Source of the DNA: Leucobacter weissii
GTDB lineage: Bacteria > Actinomycetota > Actinomycetes > Actinomycetales > Microbacteriaceae
Assembly (NCBI RefSeq): GCF_017565745.1
Contig: NZ_JAGDYM010000013.1
Location: 147,331 to 211,330, forward strand
DNA length: 64,000 nt
Direction: 5' to 3'
The notes under the pieces were generated by a model. That model searched no databases and was not told the DNA's origin. It saw only the letters and a program-made list of their open reading frames with translations. Positions 1 to 9,578 of the stretch are shown here, piece by piece. The first letter of the stretch is position 1. Each line of letters begins with the position of its first letter. The translations under genes were made by a program, and so were the position numbers.

Positions 1-943
1 TCGCTTCGGCGAAGGACCGAGCGGTATCGGGTCCGATATCCAGGCCGATGCCCTCGGCCCCGAAACGGCTCGACTCGAAATCGTCCGCCGGCACCACCTG
101 GTGCTCGGCGTCCTCGGCGAAGGACGCGGCGGCGACAACGTCGCCGGGCAGCACGATCCGAACTCCGCGTCGCTGCGCCTCGGCGAGATATCCGCGGACG
201 GTCTCGATCTGGTCCGCTTCGAGCAGGCTGCGCCCGACTCGGTGCCCGTTCGCCGCCAGGAAGGTGAAGAGCATGCCTCCGCCGATCAGGAGGGTGTCCA
301 CGCGCTCGAGCAGATGCGCGATGACTCCGAGCTTGTCGCTGACCTTGGAACCGCCCAGCACCACCGTGTAGGGCCGCTCGGGATGCTCGGTCAGACGCCG
401 GAGCACCTCGAGCTCGGCGGCGACCAGTCTTCCGGCCGCGCTGGGCAGGGCCTCCGCGAGCTCGGTCACGCTGGCCTGCCGCCGGTGCACCACCCCGAAG
501 CCGTCCGAGACGAACGCGTCAGCGCCGCGTGCGAGCTCCGCGGCGAAGGCGCGCCGCTCGGCCTCGTCCTTGCTCGTCTCCCCGGGATTGAATCGCAGGT
601 TCTCGAGCAGCAGCACCTCGCCGTCGCGGAGCGCGGCACGAGCGCGCTCCGCCTCGTCTCCGACGGTCTCTCCGACGAAGCCGACCGGAGCCCCGAGCAG
701 CTCCTCCAGTCGCGCTGCGACCGGGCGCAGGGAGGCGTCCGGATCCGGTGCACCGCCGGGACGCCCGAGGTGGCTGACCAGGACGATCCGCGCCCCCGCC
801 TCCCGCAGCTCGCGGATCGTGGTGAGCGAGGCGCGGATGCGCCCCTCGTCCGTGATCTCTCCGTCGCGCAACGGCACGTTGAGATCGCAGCGAACGACGA
901 CTGATTTCGAGCGCAGATCCCCCAGGGATTCGAGTGTGCGCAC
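1..943 (-). CDS. pgk: Phosphoglycerate kinase, C-terminus cut by window edge
   Basis: This gene converts 1,3-bisphosphoglycerate and ADP to 3-phosphoglycerate and ATP in cytosolic glycolysis. It begins VRTLESLGDLRSKSVVVR and shows the family landmarks RCDLNVPL, SHLGRP, LLENLRF, VLGGSKVSDK and GGGMLFTF, followed by GIGLDIGPDTA near the cut. About 314 residues are present and roughly 90 residues of the C-terminal nucleotide-binding lobe lie outside the window. The GTG start at 943 is chosen because AAGGAGG stands about seven bases upstream. sodA lies upstream on the same strand but a strong hairpin at 975–1006 separates them, so pgk probably has its own promoter or limited read-through. Confidence 0.95.
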   Translation of the reverse strand, partial: MRTLESLGDLRSKSVVVRCDLNVPLRDGEITDEGRIRASLTTIRELREAGARIVLVSHLGRPGGAPDPDASLRPVAARLEELLGAPVGFVGETVGDEAERARAALRDGEVLLLENLRFNPGETSKDEAERRAFAAELARGADAFVSDGFGVVHRRQASVTELAEALPSAAGRLVAAELEVLRRLTEHPERPYTVVLGGSKVSDKLGVIAHLLERVDTLLIGGGMLFTFLAANGHRVGRSLLEADQIETVRGYLAEAQRRGVRIVLPGDVVAAASFAEDAEHQVVPADDFESSRFGAEGIGLDIGPDTARSFAEA

Positions 944-974
944 GGGCGGCCTCCTTCGGCGTGGTGACATGCCG

Positions 975-1006
975 GGCGGGCCGATCCTCCTCCGGATCGG
1001 CCCGCC
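975..1006 (-). terminator. Hairpin terminator after sodA
   Basis: A perfect 13-bp inverted repeat (arms 975–987 and 994–1006) with a 6-base loop lies 15 bases beyond the sodA stop codon. It has no T-tract, as is common in high-GC actinobacteria. Position and stem strength fit an intrinsic terminator between sodA and pgk. Confidence 0.7.
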
Positions 1007-1020
1007 GCGAGTGGAATCGG

Positions 1021-1638
1021 TCAGATGAGACCCGGCGTCTGGGTGCGCGCGGCCTCGAAGCGCTTCGCGACGTCCTGCCAGTTCGCGATGTTCCAGAAGG
1101 CCTTGACGTAGTCGGCCCGGACATTGAGGTAATCGAGGTAGTAGGCGTGCTCCCACACGTCGAGCTGCAGCAGCGGGATCGTGCCGGCAGGCAGGTTGCC
1201 CTGCTGGTCGAACAGCTGCACGACGTTCGCGCGCTGGCCGAGCGCGTCCCAGGCCAGCACCGCCCATCCCGAGCCCTGCACGCCGAGCGCCGTCGCGGTG
1301 AAGTGCGCCTGGAACTTCTCGAAGGAGCCGAAGAACTCGTCGATGGCGGCCGCCAGCTCGCCCTCCGGCTTGCCGCCGCCCTCCGGGGACAGGTTGCTCC
1401 AGAAGATGGTGTGGTTGACGTGCCCGCCGAGGTTGAAGGCCAGGTCCTTCTCCAGCTTGTTCACCGCGGCGAGGTTCTCGCCGTCGCGCGCCTCGGCCAG
1501 CTGCTCGAGGGCGGTGTTCGCACCGGTCACGTAGGCCTGGTGGTGCTTGTCGTGGTGAAGCTGCATGATCTTGCCGCTGATGTGCGGCTCGAGCGCGGCG
1601 TAGTCGTAGGGCAGATCGGGCAGGGTGTAAGCGGTCAT
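1021..1638 (-). CDS. sodA: Superoxide dismutase, Fe/Mn type
   Basis: This 205-residue protein dismutates superoxide to oxygen and hydrogen peroxide. The four metal ligands are visible: His in LHHDKHH, His in NHTIFW, Asp in [12 protein letters not shown] and His in the same WEHAYY motif. The length is typical for the family and no signal peptide is present, so it is cytosolic. GGSGWAVL-like residues (here GSGWAVLAW) are seen. Metal choice (Mn or Fe) cannot be settled by eye; most actinobacterial homologues are Mn or cambialistic. It appears to be transcribed alone, ending at the hairpin at 975–1006. Confidence 0.95.
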   Translation of the reverse strand: MTAYTLPDLPYDYAALEPHISGKIMQLHHDKHHQAYVTGANTALEQLAEARDGENLAAVNKLEKDLAFNLGGHVNHTIFWSNLSPEGGGKPEGELAAAIDEFFGSFEKFQAHFTATALGVQGSGWAVLAWDALGQRANVVQLFDQQGNLPAGTIPLLQLDVWEHAYYLDYLNVRADYVKAFWNIANWQDVAKRFEAARTQTPGLI

Positions 1639-1730
1639 GGAGTTGCTCCTTCGGGTGCGTCGATGAGGATCTTCACTTCACCCACCAGTCTATTCGTCGC
1701 GGGTGAAAGATTCATGGTCGTCTCGCTGGG

Positions 1731-2711
1731 TTACATGCCCGAGTACTCGTCGGGGAGGCCCGCCTCCGTGTCGGGGATGCCGCGTTCCCTCGCCGCCTTG
1801 TCCGCCATCGCCAGCAGGCGCCTGATGCGCCCCGCGATGGCGTCCTTGGTCAGCGCGGGGTCGGCCCGTGCTCCCAGTTCGTCGAGACTGGCATCGCGAT
1901 GGGCGAGGCGGAGCTCGCCGGCATAGCGGAGATGCTTGGGTATCTGCTCGCCGAGGATGTCGAGCGCGCGCTCCACCCTCGCGCACGCGGCGACGGAGGC
2001 CTGCGCCGATCGACGCAGATTCGCGTCGTCGAAGTTGACCAGCCGATTGGCCGTGTTGCGCGTCTCGCGCGCCTGCCGCAGGGATTCCCATTCGCGACGG
2101 GAGGCCGGAGCCCCCATCGCGTCGAGCATCGCGCCGATCGCCTCGCCGTCCCGGATGAGCACCTTCTGCTGCCCGCGGATCTCGCGGCTCTTGCCCGCGA
2201 TGCCGATGCGGGAGGCGGCGCCGACGAGGGCGATGGCTGCCTCGTTGGTCGGGCACACCACCTCGAGGCTCGCGGATCGGCCCGGGGGCGTGATCGAGCC
2301 GCGCGCGAGGAAAGCGCCGCGCCAGATCGCCGAGAGTTCATGGGGCGCTCCGGTCGTGAGCCGATTGGGGAGACCTCGGATCGGCCGACGGCGCTGGTCG
2401 AGCAGCCCGAGCTGCCTGGCGAGCGTCTCGCCCTCGAGCACGCGCACCACGAACTGAGGGGCGCCGGGCCGGGTGCTCGCCGCCGGCATCTGCTTCGCCT
2501 CCGCGCGGACGCCGTAGATCTCCGCGAGATCACGACGGACCCGCTGCACGATGGCGGGGGTGTGCAGCTCGGCTTCGAGCGCGATGCGCCCCGAGATGGT
2601 GTGGAGCCCCCCCGCGAGCCTCAGAATCGTCGCGACCTCAGCGACGCGCTCCCCGGTGTCGTTCGTGGCGACGCGGACGAGCTCCTTCTTGACGTCTGGG
2701 GTCGAGGGCAC
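1731..2711 (-). CDS. whiA: Sporulation/cell-division regulator WhiA
   Basis: WhiA is a DNA-binding regulator with a LAGLIDADG-homing-endonuclease-like N-terminal fold and a C-terminal helix-turn-helix. It links cell division and development in actinobacteria and is kept in non-sporulating Gram-positives. The 326-residue protein starts [14 protein letters not shown] and carries [52 protein letters not shown] and the C-terminal HTH around [20 protein letters not shown]. The GTG start at 2711 is preferred because AAAGGAT sits about six bases upstream; a longer in-frame reading would run into rapZ. It lies directly downstream of rapZ, an arrangement conserved across Gram-positives. Confidence 0.93.
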   Translation of the reverse strand: MPSTPDVKKELVRVATNDTGERVAEVATILRLAGGLHTISGRIALEAELHTPAIVQRVRRDLAEIYGVRAEAKQMPAASTRPGAPQFVVRVLEGETLARQLGLLDQRRRPIRGLPNRLTTGAPHELSAIWRGAFLARGSITPPGRSASLEVVCPTNEAAIALVGAASRIGIAGKSREIRGQQKVLIRDGEAIGAMLDAMGAPASRREWESLRQARETRNTANRLVNFDDANLRRSAQASVAACARVERALDILGEQIPKHLRYAGELRLAHRDASLDELGARADPALTKDAIAGRIRRLLAMADKAARERGIPDTEAGLPDEYSGM

Positions 2712-2736
2712 GGATATCCTTTCTGGCATGGGCGGG

Positions 2737-3612
2737 CTACTCGCGGCCCAGATCTCGGTGACGCAGGCTGACGCTGACGCCGGGAAGAGCCGCCAGGCGA
2801 TCGGCGAGTTCGCGCGCCATCGCCACCGAGCGGTGCTTGCCGCCGGTGCAGCCCACCGCCAGCGAGACGTGCCGCTTGTTCTCCCGCTGGTAGCCGGCGA
2901 ACACCGGTTCGAGCGCTCGCACGTAGTTCTCGAGGAACTCTCTCGCCCCCTCACGGCTGAGCACGAAATCCTTCACCTCGGCGTCCACCCCGTTCAGCGA
3001 GCGCAGCTCCGTCTCCCAGAACGGGTTGGGCAGGAACCGCATATCGGCCATGAGGTCCACGTCGGTGGGAACGCCGTACTTGAACCCGAAGCTCTGCACG
3101 GACAGTTGCAGCCCGGGCGTCTCGTCGTCGCTGAAGAGCTCGCGCGTCGCGGTCGAGAGATCGTGCACGTTGTAGCGCGAGGTGTCGATGACCACGTCGG
3201 CGGACGCTCGCAGCTCCTGAAGCCTCTCGCGTTCGAGGCGGATGCCCTCGAGCAGCGTTCCGGCGGCCTGCAGCGGATGCGGCCTGCGGACCGATTCGTA
3301 GCGGCGCACCAGGATGTCGTCGGTCGCATCGAGGAACACGACGCGGACCGAGGCGCTGCCGCGCAATTCGGACACCGTCTCCTGGATGTCGGCGAACAGG
3401 TCGTGCCCGCGGATGTCCACGACCGCCACGATTCTCGGCAGGGCGCCACCCGAGCGGTCGGCCATGTCGGCGAGCGTCTTGAGCATGGGCAGGGGCAGGT
3501 TGTCGACCACATACCAGCCGAGGTCCTCGAGCGCGTTCGCGACCGTGCTGCGCCCGGCTCCGGACATGCCAGTGACGATCAGGATCTCCTGCCCCGCCGT
3601 GCGTTCAGCCAC
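2737..3612 (-). CDS. rapZ: RNase adapter / nucleotide-binding protein RapZ (YvcJ)
   Basis: This is a P-loop protein of the RapZ/YvcJ family. In enterobacteria RapZ directs RNase E to an amino-sugar regulatory RNA; the role in actinobacteria is not established. The N-terminal Walker A reads GMSGAGRS, with DNLP (residues after GWYVVD) and the C-terminal signature [16 protein letters not shown] intact. Start choice is between GTG 3612, which overlaps the uvrC stop by eight bases, and ATG 3630; both have weak upstream purine runs. The shorter start matches family length. The neighbour order uvrA–uvrC–rapZ–whiA is classic for actinobacteria. Confidence 0.92.
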   Translation of the reverse strand: MAERTAGQEILIVTGMSGAGRSTVANALEDLGWYVVDNLPLPMLKTLADMADRSGGALPRIVAVVDIRGHDLFADIQETVSELRGSASVRVVFLDATDDILVRRYESVRRPHPLQAAGTLLEGIRLERERLQELRASADVVIDTSRYNVHDLSTATRELFSDDETPGLQLSVQSFGFKYGVPTDVDLMADMRFLPNPFWETELRSLNGVDAEVKDFVLSREGAREFLENYVRALEPVFAGYQRENKRHVSLAVGCTGGKHRSVAMARELADRLAALPGVSVSLRHRDLGRE

Positions 3613-5575
3613 CGACCGCCCCTTCCGCATCCGATCCGCCCTCTTCCCCCTCCAGCTTAGCCGTCGGAGCCGACGATTCGCGCGGCTCGGAACTCCGGGC
3701 GGCCCGGTCGAGATGTGCGCGGACGGTCTCGGCGAGAGCCGGCCCCACGCCCGGTGCCGCGGCGATCTCCGCCGTGGTGGAGGCCCGCAGTCGGGAGACG
3801 GAGCCGAAGTGGTTCAACAGGGCGCGTACCCGCTTGGGGCCGAGGCCCGGGACCTCCGCGAGTTGAGACGCGATCGCCGTGCTGCGCCGCTGCCTCTGGA
3901 ACGTGATGGCGAAGCGGTGCGCTTCGTCGCGCAGCCGCTGCACGAGGAAGAGGGCTTCGCTTCCTCGCGGGAGGATGACGGGGAAGTCGTCTTCCGGGAG
4001 CCAGAGCTCCTCCAGACGCTTGGCGACACCCGCGAGCGCGACGTCGTCGATCCCCGCCTCGACGAGCGCGCGTCGCGCGGCCGCGACCTGCGGAGCACCG
4101 CCGTCGACGATCAGCAGCTGCGGCCGCTCGCGATACCGGCGCAGGGGCGGCGTCTGGCTCCCGTCATCCGACCGGGCCGCGTCCCGCAACTGCGCGGCTC
4201 GCCGCGAGACGACCTGGTAGATGCTGTCGGTGTCGTCGCTGGTGCGCTCGATCCGGTACTTCCGGTACTCCCCCTTGGCCGGGAGCCCGTCCTCGAAGAC
4301 CACGAGCGAGGCGACCACGTCGCTGCCGTGCAGATGGGACACGTCGATGCACTCGATCCGCAACGGCGCATCGGTCATGCCCAGCGCGCGCTGCAGCTCG
4401 GCGAGCGCATCGGTGCGGGCCGTCACGTCCGCCGCGCGCTTCATCCGGTGGCGCAGGAGATGCTCGCCGGCGTTCAACGTGGCGCGCTCCATGAGCTGCG
4501 CCTTGGCACCGCGCTCCGGCACCCGCACGCGCACACGGCCGCCGCGCGGGCGGCGTGCCCTGAGCGCCGCTTCGAGCGCGGCGGAGCCCTCCGGCAACGT
4601 CGGCACGAGGATCTCGGGAGGGGGTTCGCGCTCCCCCTCGTACGCGCTCTGCACGACCTGTTCGAGCAGCGTATCCGGCGCGCCGTCGAGTTCGACGTCG
4701 ACGATCCAGCTCCGCTCCCCCCGGATGCGCCCACCGCGAATGATGAACTGGTGGGCGGCAGCGCTCAGCTCGTCGGATTTCAGGCCGAAGACATCGAGGT
4801 CGACGTCGTGCGGGAGCGCCACCGCGTTCCGCTCCATCACGTGCTCCACGGAGGCGGTCTGGTCCCGCAGTCTCGCGGCGTCCTCGTAGCGCTGCTCGGC
4901 GGCGGCGGTCCGCATCTCGCGCTGCAGGGCCCGCAGGTAGGAGACGTCGCCGCCGCTCAGGAACGACACCAGCTCGTTCACCCGTTCCCGATGCGCCTCG
5001 ACGGAGATGCGCCCGCTGCACGGCCCGAGACAGCGACCGATCTGTCCGGCGAGGCAGGGACGGCCCGTCTGCACGGCGCGCCGGTAGTCGGCGTCGTTGC
5101 AGGTGCGGATCGGGAACACCTGCTGCAGCAGCGCGGCCGTCTCGCGCACCGCCCACACCTTGGGGTAGGGGCCGAAGTAGCGCGCCCCCCGGATCTTCTC
5201 GTTCCGGGTGACGAGCAGTCTCGGGGCTTCATCCCGCAGCGTGACCGCGAGATAGGGGTAGGTCTTGTCGTCCTTGAACTGGACGTTGAACGGCGGCTGG
5301 AACTCGGTGATCCAGGTGTGCTCGAGGACGAGGGATTCGGTGTCGGTCGCCACGACCGTCCAGTCCAGCCGGGCGGCGAGCATCAGCATCCGCTGCGTGC
5401 GCGGGGCGATGGAGCGGAGGGGCTGGAAGTAGTTGCTCAGTCGGGCCCGCAGGTTCTTCGCCTTGCCGATGTAGAGCACCCGTCCGTGGCGGTCGCTGAA
5501 GCGGTAGACCCCCGGGCTCGTGGGGATCTCGCCCGGCGCGGGGCGGAACGAGCTCCGGGGGTCGTCCTCGGACAT
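3605..5575 (-). CDS. uvrC: Excinuclease ABC subunit C
   Basis: UvrC makes the 3' and 5' incisions flanking lesions held by UvrB during nucleotide excision repair. The 656-residue protein has, in order, a GIY-YIG nuclease domain (GVYRFSDRHGRVLYIGKAKN), a cysteine cluster (CLAGQIGRCLGPC), a UVR motif (EQRYEDAARLRDQ), the RNase H-like nuclease core (IECIDVSHLHGSDVVAS) and C-terminal tandem helix-hairpin-helix motifs (VPGLGPKRVRALL and APGVGPALAETV). The ATG at 5575 overlaps the uvrA stop by one base (TGATG), so the two are translationally coupled. The reading frame remains open far upstream through uvrA, but this is an overlapping-frame artefact. Confidence 0.96.
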   Translation of the reverse strand: MSEDDPRSSFRPAPGEIPTSPGVYRFSDRHGRVLYIGKAKNLRARLSNYFQPLRSIAPRTQRMLMLAARLDWTVVATDTESLVLEHTWITEFQPPFNVQFKDDKTYPYLAVTLRDEAPRLLVTRNEKIRGARYFGPYPKVWAVRETAALLQQVFPIRTCNDADYRRAVQTGRPCLAGQIGRCLGPCSGRISVEAHRERVNELVSFLSGGDVSYLRALQREMRTAAAEQRYEDAARLRDQTASVEHVMERNAVALPHDVDLDVFGLKSDELSAAAHQFIIRGGRIRGERSWIVDVELDGAPDTLLEQVVQSAYEGEREPPPEILVPTLPEGSAALEAALRARRPRGGRVRVRVPERGAKAQLMERATLNAGEHLLRHRMKRAADVTARTDALAELQRALGMTDAPLRIECIDVSHLHGSDVVASLVVFEDGLPAKGEYRKYRIERTSDDTDSIYQVVSRRAAQLRDAARSDDGSQTPPLRRYRERPQLLIVDGGAPQVAAARRALVEAGIDDVALAGVAKRLEELWLPEDDFPVILPRGSEALFLVQRLRDEAHRFAITFQRQRRSTAIASQLAEVPGLGPKRVRALLNHFGSVSRLRASTTAEIAAAPGVGPALAETVRAHLDRAARSSEPRESSAPTAKLEGEEGGSDAEGAVGG

Positions 5576-8547
5576 CAAGACGGCGACCGCCCGGCGACCG
5601 CCGTGCCGCTCGTGCGGCGCGAGGCCGTGCGCTTGGCGGGCGCGCGCTTCGCTGCCGGCCGCCGCTGCAGCGCCTCGGCGAGGAACTGCCCGGTGTGGCT
5701 CTCCGCGACCTCGGCGAGCTGCTCGGGGGTGCCCGTCGCGAGCACGGTGCCGCCGCCGCTGCCGCCCTCCGGACCGAGGTCGATCACCCAGTCGCAGCTG
5801 CGGATGACGTCGAGGTTGTGCTCGATCGTGATCACCGTGTTGCCCTTGTCGACGAGCCCGTTCAGCACGAGCAGCAGCTTGCGCACGTCCTCGAAGTGCA
5901 GACCGGTGGTCGGCTCGTCGAGCACGTAGATGCTGCGGCCGTTCGACCGCTTCTGCAGTTCGGTGGCGAGCTTCACGCGCTGCGCCTCGCCGCCGCTCAG
6001 CGTGGTCGCGCTCTGCCCCAGCCGGACGTAGCCGAGGCCCACGTCCACGAGGGTCTTGAGATAGCGGTGGATGCTCGAAACCGGCTCGAAGAACTCCGCC
6101 GCCTCGGCGATGGGCAGGTCCAGCACCTCGCTGATGTTCTTGCCCTTGTAGCGGACCTGCAGCGTCTCGCGGTTGTACCGCTTGCCCGCGCAGACCTCGC
6201 AGGCCACGTACACGTCCGGCAGGAAGTTCATCTCGATCTTCAGCGTGCCGTCGCCCGAGCAGGCCTCGCAGCGCCCGCCCTTGACGTTGAAGCTGAAGCG
6301 CCCCGGCAGGTAGCCGCGCACCTTCGCCTCGGGGGTCTCGGCGAAGAGCGTGCGGATCTTGTCGAACACCCCGGTGTAGGTCGCCGGGTTGGACCGCGGC
6401 GTGCGCCCGATCGGCGCCTGATCGACGTGCACGACCTTGTCGAGATGCTCGAGGCCCGTGATCCGGGTGTGCTTCCCGGGCACGAGGCGCGCGCCGTTGA
6501 GCTGGTTCGCGAGCACGCGGTAGAGGATGTCGTTGACCAGCGTGCTCTTTCCGCTGCCGCTGACCCCCGTCACCGCCGTCATCACGCCGAGCGGGAAGGC
6601 GACGTCGACTCCCTTGAGATTGTTGGATCGCGCGCCGACCACCTTCAACTCGCGGCCGCGCTGCCGCTTCCGGCGCTTCGCGGGGGTGTCGATGGCCCGG
6701 CGTCCCGCGAGATAGTCGGCGGTGATCGACGATGCGTTGCGGAGCAGGGCCGCGTAGTCGCCGGAGTGCACGACCGTCCCGCCCTCGACCCCGGCGCCCG
6801 GTCCGATGTCGACGATCCAGTCGGCCGCCTCGATCGTCTCCTCGTCGTGCTCCACCACGATCAGCGTGTTGCCGAGGTTCCGCAGCTTGACGAGCGTCTC
6901 GACCAGGCGTCGGTTGTCGCGCTGGTGCAGGCCGATGCTGGGCTCGTCGAGCACGTAGAGCACGCCCGTGAGGCCGGATCCGATCTGGGTGGCGAGGCGG
7001 ATGCGCTGCGCCTCGCCGCCGCTGAGCGTTCCCGCGGCGCGCGCGAGCGTGAGGTAGCCCAGACCCACTTCGATGAGGAAGTCGAAGCGCAGACGGATCT
7101 CGCGCAGCACCTGCGCGGCGATCCGCGCCTCCCGCTCGGTGAGCTCGACCTCCTCGAAGAAGCGCTGGGCGTCGAGCAGGCTGAACTCCCCGACCGAGGC
7201 GATCGACTCGCCCTTCACGGTGATGGCGAGCACTTCCGGTTTGAGCCGCTGCCCGTGGCAGGCGTGGCAGGGCACCTCGCGGAGGAACTCGGCCCAGCGT
7301 TCGCGCCGGTTGTCGCTCTCGGCCTCGGCGTACTGGCGCTCGATGAAGGGGATGACGCCCTCGAAGCCGCTCGTGTACTTCACCTCGCGTCCGAAGCGGT
7401 TCTTCCAGCGCACGTTGACCGTGAAGTCGTTGCCGTAGAGGACCGCCTGGCGGACGTCCTCGGAGAGATCCCGCCAGGGCGCCTTCAGGGAGAAGCCGAG
7501 ATCCTTCGCCAGACCGCGCAGCAGCTTGGCGTAGTAGTTGTAGAGGCTCTTGCCCTGGCTCGTCCAGGGGACGATGACGCCCTCCTCGATGCTGAGCTCC
7601 GGATCCCCGAGCACGAGATCCTCGTCCACCGACATGCTGGTGCCGAGGCCGGAGCACGCCTGGCAGGCGCCGAAGGGGGCGTTGAACGAGAAGGTCCGCG
7701 GCTCGATCTCGGTGAGCGACACCGGGTGCCGGTTGGGGCAGCTCAGGCTCTCGCTGAAGGTCCGGGTGCGATCCGATGCGGTCGCCTCGAGGTCCACGAA
7801 GTCGACGGTGACGATCCCTCCGGCGAGCTTCAGCGCGGTCTCCAGGGAGTCGGTGAGGCGCCCGAGCGTGTCCGGCCCGGCCACCAGCCGGTCGACGACC
7901 ACCGAGATGTCGTGCTTGACCTGCTTCTTCAAGGTCGGCGGATCGCTGAGCGAGACGGTCTCGCCGTCGACGATCGCGCGGCTGTAGCCGCTTCCGGCGA
8001 GCTCCTGGAAGAGATCGACGAACTCGCCCTTCTTCTTCGAGACGACCGGGGCCAGCACCTGGTAGCGGGTGCGCTCCGGCAGCTCCATCAGGGTGTCGGC
8101 GATCTGCTGCACGGTCTGGGAGCGGATGGGCTCGCCGCAGACCGCGCAGTGCGGCACGCCGATGCGCGCCCAGAGCAGACGCATGTAGTCGTAGATCTCG
8201 GTGATCGTGCCCACCGTGGAGCGGGGGTTGCGGTTGGTCGACTTCTGGTCGATCGAAACGGCCGGGCTCAGTCCCTCGATGAAGTCGACGTCGGGACGGT
8301 CGACCTGGCCGAGGAACTGCCGGGCGTAGGCGCTCAGGCTCTCGACGTAGCGGCGCTGCCCCTCCGCGAAGATCGTGTCGAAGGCGAGGCTCGACTTGCC
8401 GCTCCCCGAGAGGCCGGTGAACACCACCATCGAGTCGCGCGGGATCTCGAGATCGACGTCTCTCAGGTTGTGCACCCGTGCCCCCTGCACGCTGATGCGC
8501 GTGTGCGAGGCTGAGGATCTGGCCGGCGCGATGCTCTTCGAAGTCAC
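5575..8547 (-). CDS. uvrA: Excinuclease ABC subunit A
   Basis: UvrA is the DNA-damage sensor of nucleotide excision repair, a dimer with two ABC ATPase modules. The 990-residue protein has Walker A motifs [10 protein letters not shown] (N-terminal) and [10 protein letters not shown] (C-terminal), ABC signatures [12 protein letters not shown] and [12 protein letters not shown], and zinc-binding CxxC pairs such as [16 protein letters not shown] and CEACSGDG. The GTG start at 8547 is preceded by TAGGATGAAGC, which can be read as a ribosome-binding site or as a -10 hexamer six bases from the start. A LexA-like box at 8579–8594 lies just upstream, consistent with damage induction. Confidence 0.97.
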   Translation of the reverse strand: MTSKSIAPARSSASHTRISVQGARVHNLRDVDLEIPRDSMVVFTGLSGSGKSSLAFDTIFAEGQRRYVESLSAYARQFLGQVDRPDVDFIEGLSPAVSIDQKSTNRNPRSTVGTITEIYDYMRLLWARIGVPHCAVCGEPIRSQTVQQIADTLMELPERTRYQVLAPVVSKKKGEFVDLFQELAGSGYSRAIVDGETVSLSDPPTLKKQVKHDISVVVDRLVAGPDTLGRLTDSLETALKLAGGIVTVDFVDLEATASDRTRTFSESLSCPNRHPVSLTEIEPRTFSFNAPFGACQACSGLGTSMSVDEDLVLGDPELSIEEGVIVPWTSQGKSLYNYYAKLLRGLAKDLGFSLKAPWRDLSEDVRQAVLYGNDFTVNVRWKNRFGREVKYTSGFEGVIPFIERQYAEAESDNRRERWAEFLREVPCHACHGQRLKPEVLAITVKGESIASVGEFSLLDAQRFFEEVELTEREARIAAQVLREIRLRFDFLIEVGLGYLTLARAAGTLSGGEAQRIRLATQIGSGLTGVLYVLDEPSIGLHQRDNRRLVETLVKLRNLGNTLIVVEHDEETIEAADWIVDIGPGAGVEGGTVVHSGDYAALLRNASSITADYLAGRRAIDTPAKRRKRQRGRELKVVGARSNNLKGVDVAFPLGVMTAVTGVSGSGKSTLVNDILYRVLANQLNGARLVPGKHTRITGLEHLDKVVHVDQAPIGRTPRSNPATYTGVFDKIRTLFAETPEAKVRGYLPGRFSFNVKGGRCEACSGDGTLKIEMNFLPDVYVACEVCAGKRYNRETLQVRYKGKNISEVLDLPIAEAAEFFEPVSSIHRYLKTLVDVGLGYVRLGQSATTLSGGEAQRVKLATELQKRSNGRSIYVLDEPTTGLHFEDVRKLLLVLNGLVDKGNTVITIEHNLDVIRSCDWVIDLGPEGGSGGGTVLATGTPEQLAEVAESHTGQFLAEALQRRPAAKRAPAKRTASRRTSGTAVAGRSPS

Positions 8548-8578
8548 CGCTTCATCCTACCCTCGATTCGCTGAGCAT

Positions 8579-8594
8579 TCGAACATATGTGCGA
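8579..8594. promoter_or_regulatory. Candidate LexA (SOS) box upstream of uvrA
   Basis: The 16 bases read TCGAACATATGTGCGA, which matches the actinobacterial LexA consensus TCGAAC-N4-GTTCGA with one mismatch in the right half. It lies 32–47 bases upstream of the uvrA start and would overlap the -35 position of a promoter whose -10 is TAGGAT (8554–8559). The divergent crcB gene starts 64 bases away on the other side. Confidence 0.65.
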
Positions 8595-8644
8595 GTGTCT
8601 GCGGCAGCGGATCGCGTCGGCGCCGCGCGCGGCGCAGACGGATC

Positions 8645-8657
8645 TACACTGGCTTGC
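8645..8657 (+). promoter_or_regulatory. Leaderless -10 promoter of the first crcB
   Basis: TACACT (8645–8650) is followed by exactly seven bases and then the GTG start at 8658, so the transcript would begin at the start codon. No ribosome-binding site and no clear -35 are seen. The same layout recurs at six other genes in this window. Confidence 0.5.
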
Positions 8658-9071
8658 GTGCGTGTTCTCCTCGGCTGCCTCCTCGTGTTCTGCGGCGGCG
8701 CGATCGGCACGGGGCTGCGGGCGGCCCTCGGCCTCGTCGGCCCGGGCGCGGGCTCCGGAGGTGCCGCCGCGATGCTGCTCGCGATCAATCTCTGCGGGGC
8801 GTTCGCCCTCGGCCTGCTCGGCTCCGCGCCGACCTCCTCGCCCCGGCACGAGCGTCTGCGGCTGTTCCTCGGCACGGGACTGCTCGGAGGGTTCACGAGC
8901 TACAGCGCCCTCATCCTCCTGGCGCTGCCGCAGGGGGGCGAGTGGCCGTCGGGGCTCGTCCTGGGCGCGGCGACGATCCCGCTGTCGATCGTCGCCGCGA
9001 GCGTCGGCCTCCGGGCGGGGCGAGGTCTGCGGGACGGCGAATCCCGGGGCCGCGCGGGAGGATCGCGGTGA
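8658..9071 (+). CDS. crcB: Fluoride exporter Fluc subunit 1 (CrcB)
   Basis: This is a small (137 residues) four-helix membrane protein of the Fluc/CrcB family that exports fluoride. Family marks are GGAIGTGLRAALG at the N-terminus, AINLCGAFALGLL in helix 2 and GLLGGFTSYSAL at the central break, where the phenylalanine and polar track line the pore. The GTG at 8658 was chosen over a longer in-frame start because the longer version adds a charged, non-family N-terminus and the -10-like hexamer sits seven bases upstream. The stop overlaps the next crcB start by four bases (GTGA). Paired genes usually make heterodimers. Confidence 0.9.
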   Translation: MRVLLGCLLVFCGGAIGTGLRAALGLVGPGAGSGGAAAMLLAINLCGAFALGLLGSAPTSSPRHERLRLFLGTGLLGGFTSYSALILLALPQGGEWPSGLVLGAATIPLSIVAASVGLRAGRGLRDGESRGRAGGSR

Positions 9072-9466
9072 GCCCGCTCGGCTGGTCGCTGCTGCTCCCC
9101 GTCGCCCTCGCGGGCGGGGCCGGCGCGGTGCTGCGCTACCTGGTCGATCTGGGGGTGCGGCGGAGGTACGCCGGCGGGCCGCTCGGCATCTTCGTCGTCA
9201 ACGTCACCGCCTGCGCGGCGCTCGGCTGCGTGGCCGCGCTCGCCGCCGCGGCGTGGCTCGACGACCGCTCGGGACTGATCCTCGCGACGGGATTCGTCGG
9301 CGGGTACTCCACGCTCAGCACGGTGGCGGTGGACTCGGCGCAGCTGTTTCGGACGCGGCGCCGCGCGTGGCTCGCGCTGAACACCGTCGGCCTGTTCCTG
9401 GTCTCGCTCGGAGTCTGCTGGCTCTCCTGGAGCCTCGTCTCGGGCCTTCCCGGCCCGACCGGCTGA
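9068..9466 (+). CDS. crcB: Fluoride exporter Fluc subunit 2 (CrcB)
   Basis: This is the second Fluc subunit, 132 residues with four predicted membrane helices. It carries GGAGAVLRYLVDLG, FVVNVTACAALGCV and FVGGYSTLSTVAVD, corresponding to the same three landmarks as its partner. It is translationally coupled to the upstream crcB by a GTGA overlap, which supports a dual-topology pair working as one channel. No fluoride riboswitch is recognisable ahead of the operon. Transcription probably ends at the hairpin at 9496–9520. Confidence 0.92.
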   Translation: MSPLGWSLLLPVALAGGAGAVLRYLVDLGVRRRYAGGPLGIFVVNVTACAALGCVAALAAAAWLDDRSGLILATGFVGGYSTLSTVAVDSAQLFRTRRRAWLALNTVGLFLVSLGVCWLSWSLVSGLPGPTG

Positions 9467-9495
9467 GCGGCAGCGGCCGCCGAGCGGCTCCCAGC

Positions 9496-9520
9496 CGGCA
9501 TCGAGAAGAGGGCGATGCCG
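9496..9520. terminator. Bidirectional hairpin between crcB and tetR
   Basis: A perfect 8-bp inverted repeat CGGCATCG / CGATGCCG (9496–9503 and 9513–9520) with a 9-base loop lies between two convergent genes. It could terminate both transcripts; no T-tract is present. Confidence 0.5.
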
Positions 9521-9578
9521 CGTTCCGGAGTTCCACGTGGCGTCCGCGAGACCCGAAGGCCTCGGACCGTGCCGACGC

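Noticed and set aside
5576..7657. The uvrC frame continuing open through much of uvrA, as if a 1350-residue fusion
   Set aside because: Only the part from 5575 downstream resembles UvrC; the remainder is an out-of-frame reading of uvrA rich in Arg/Ala.
5695..8514. A 939-codon open frame on the plus strand opposite uvrA
   Set aside because: It is the antisense shadow of uvrA in high-GC DNA; the composition (long Asp/Arg/Ala/Glu runs) has no domain features and uvrA is unambiguous.
8560..8657. A fluoride riboswitch ahead of the crcB pair
   Set aside because: There is too little leader if transcription is leaderless from 8658, and no crcB-motif pseudoknot sequence was recognised.
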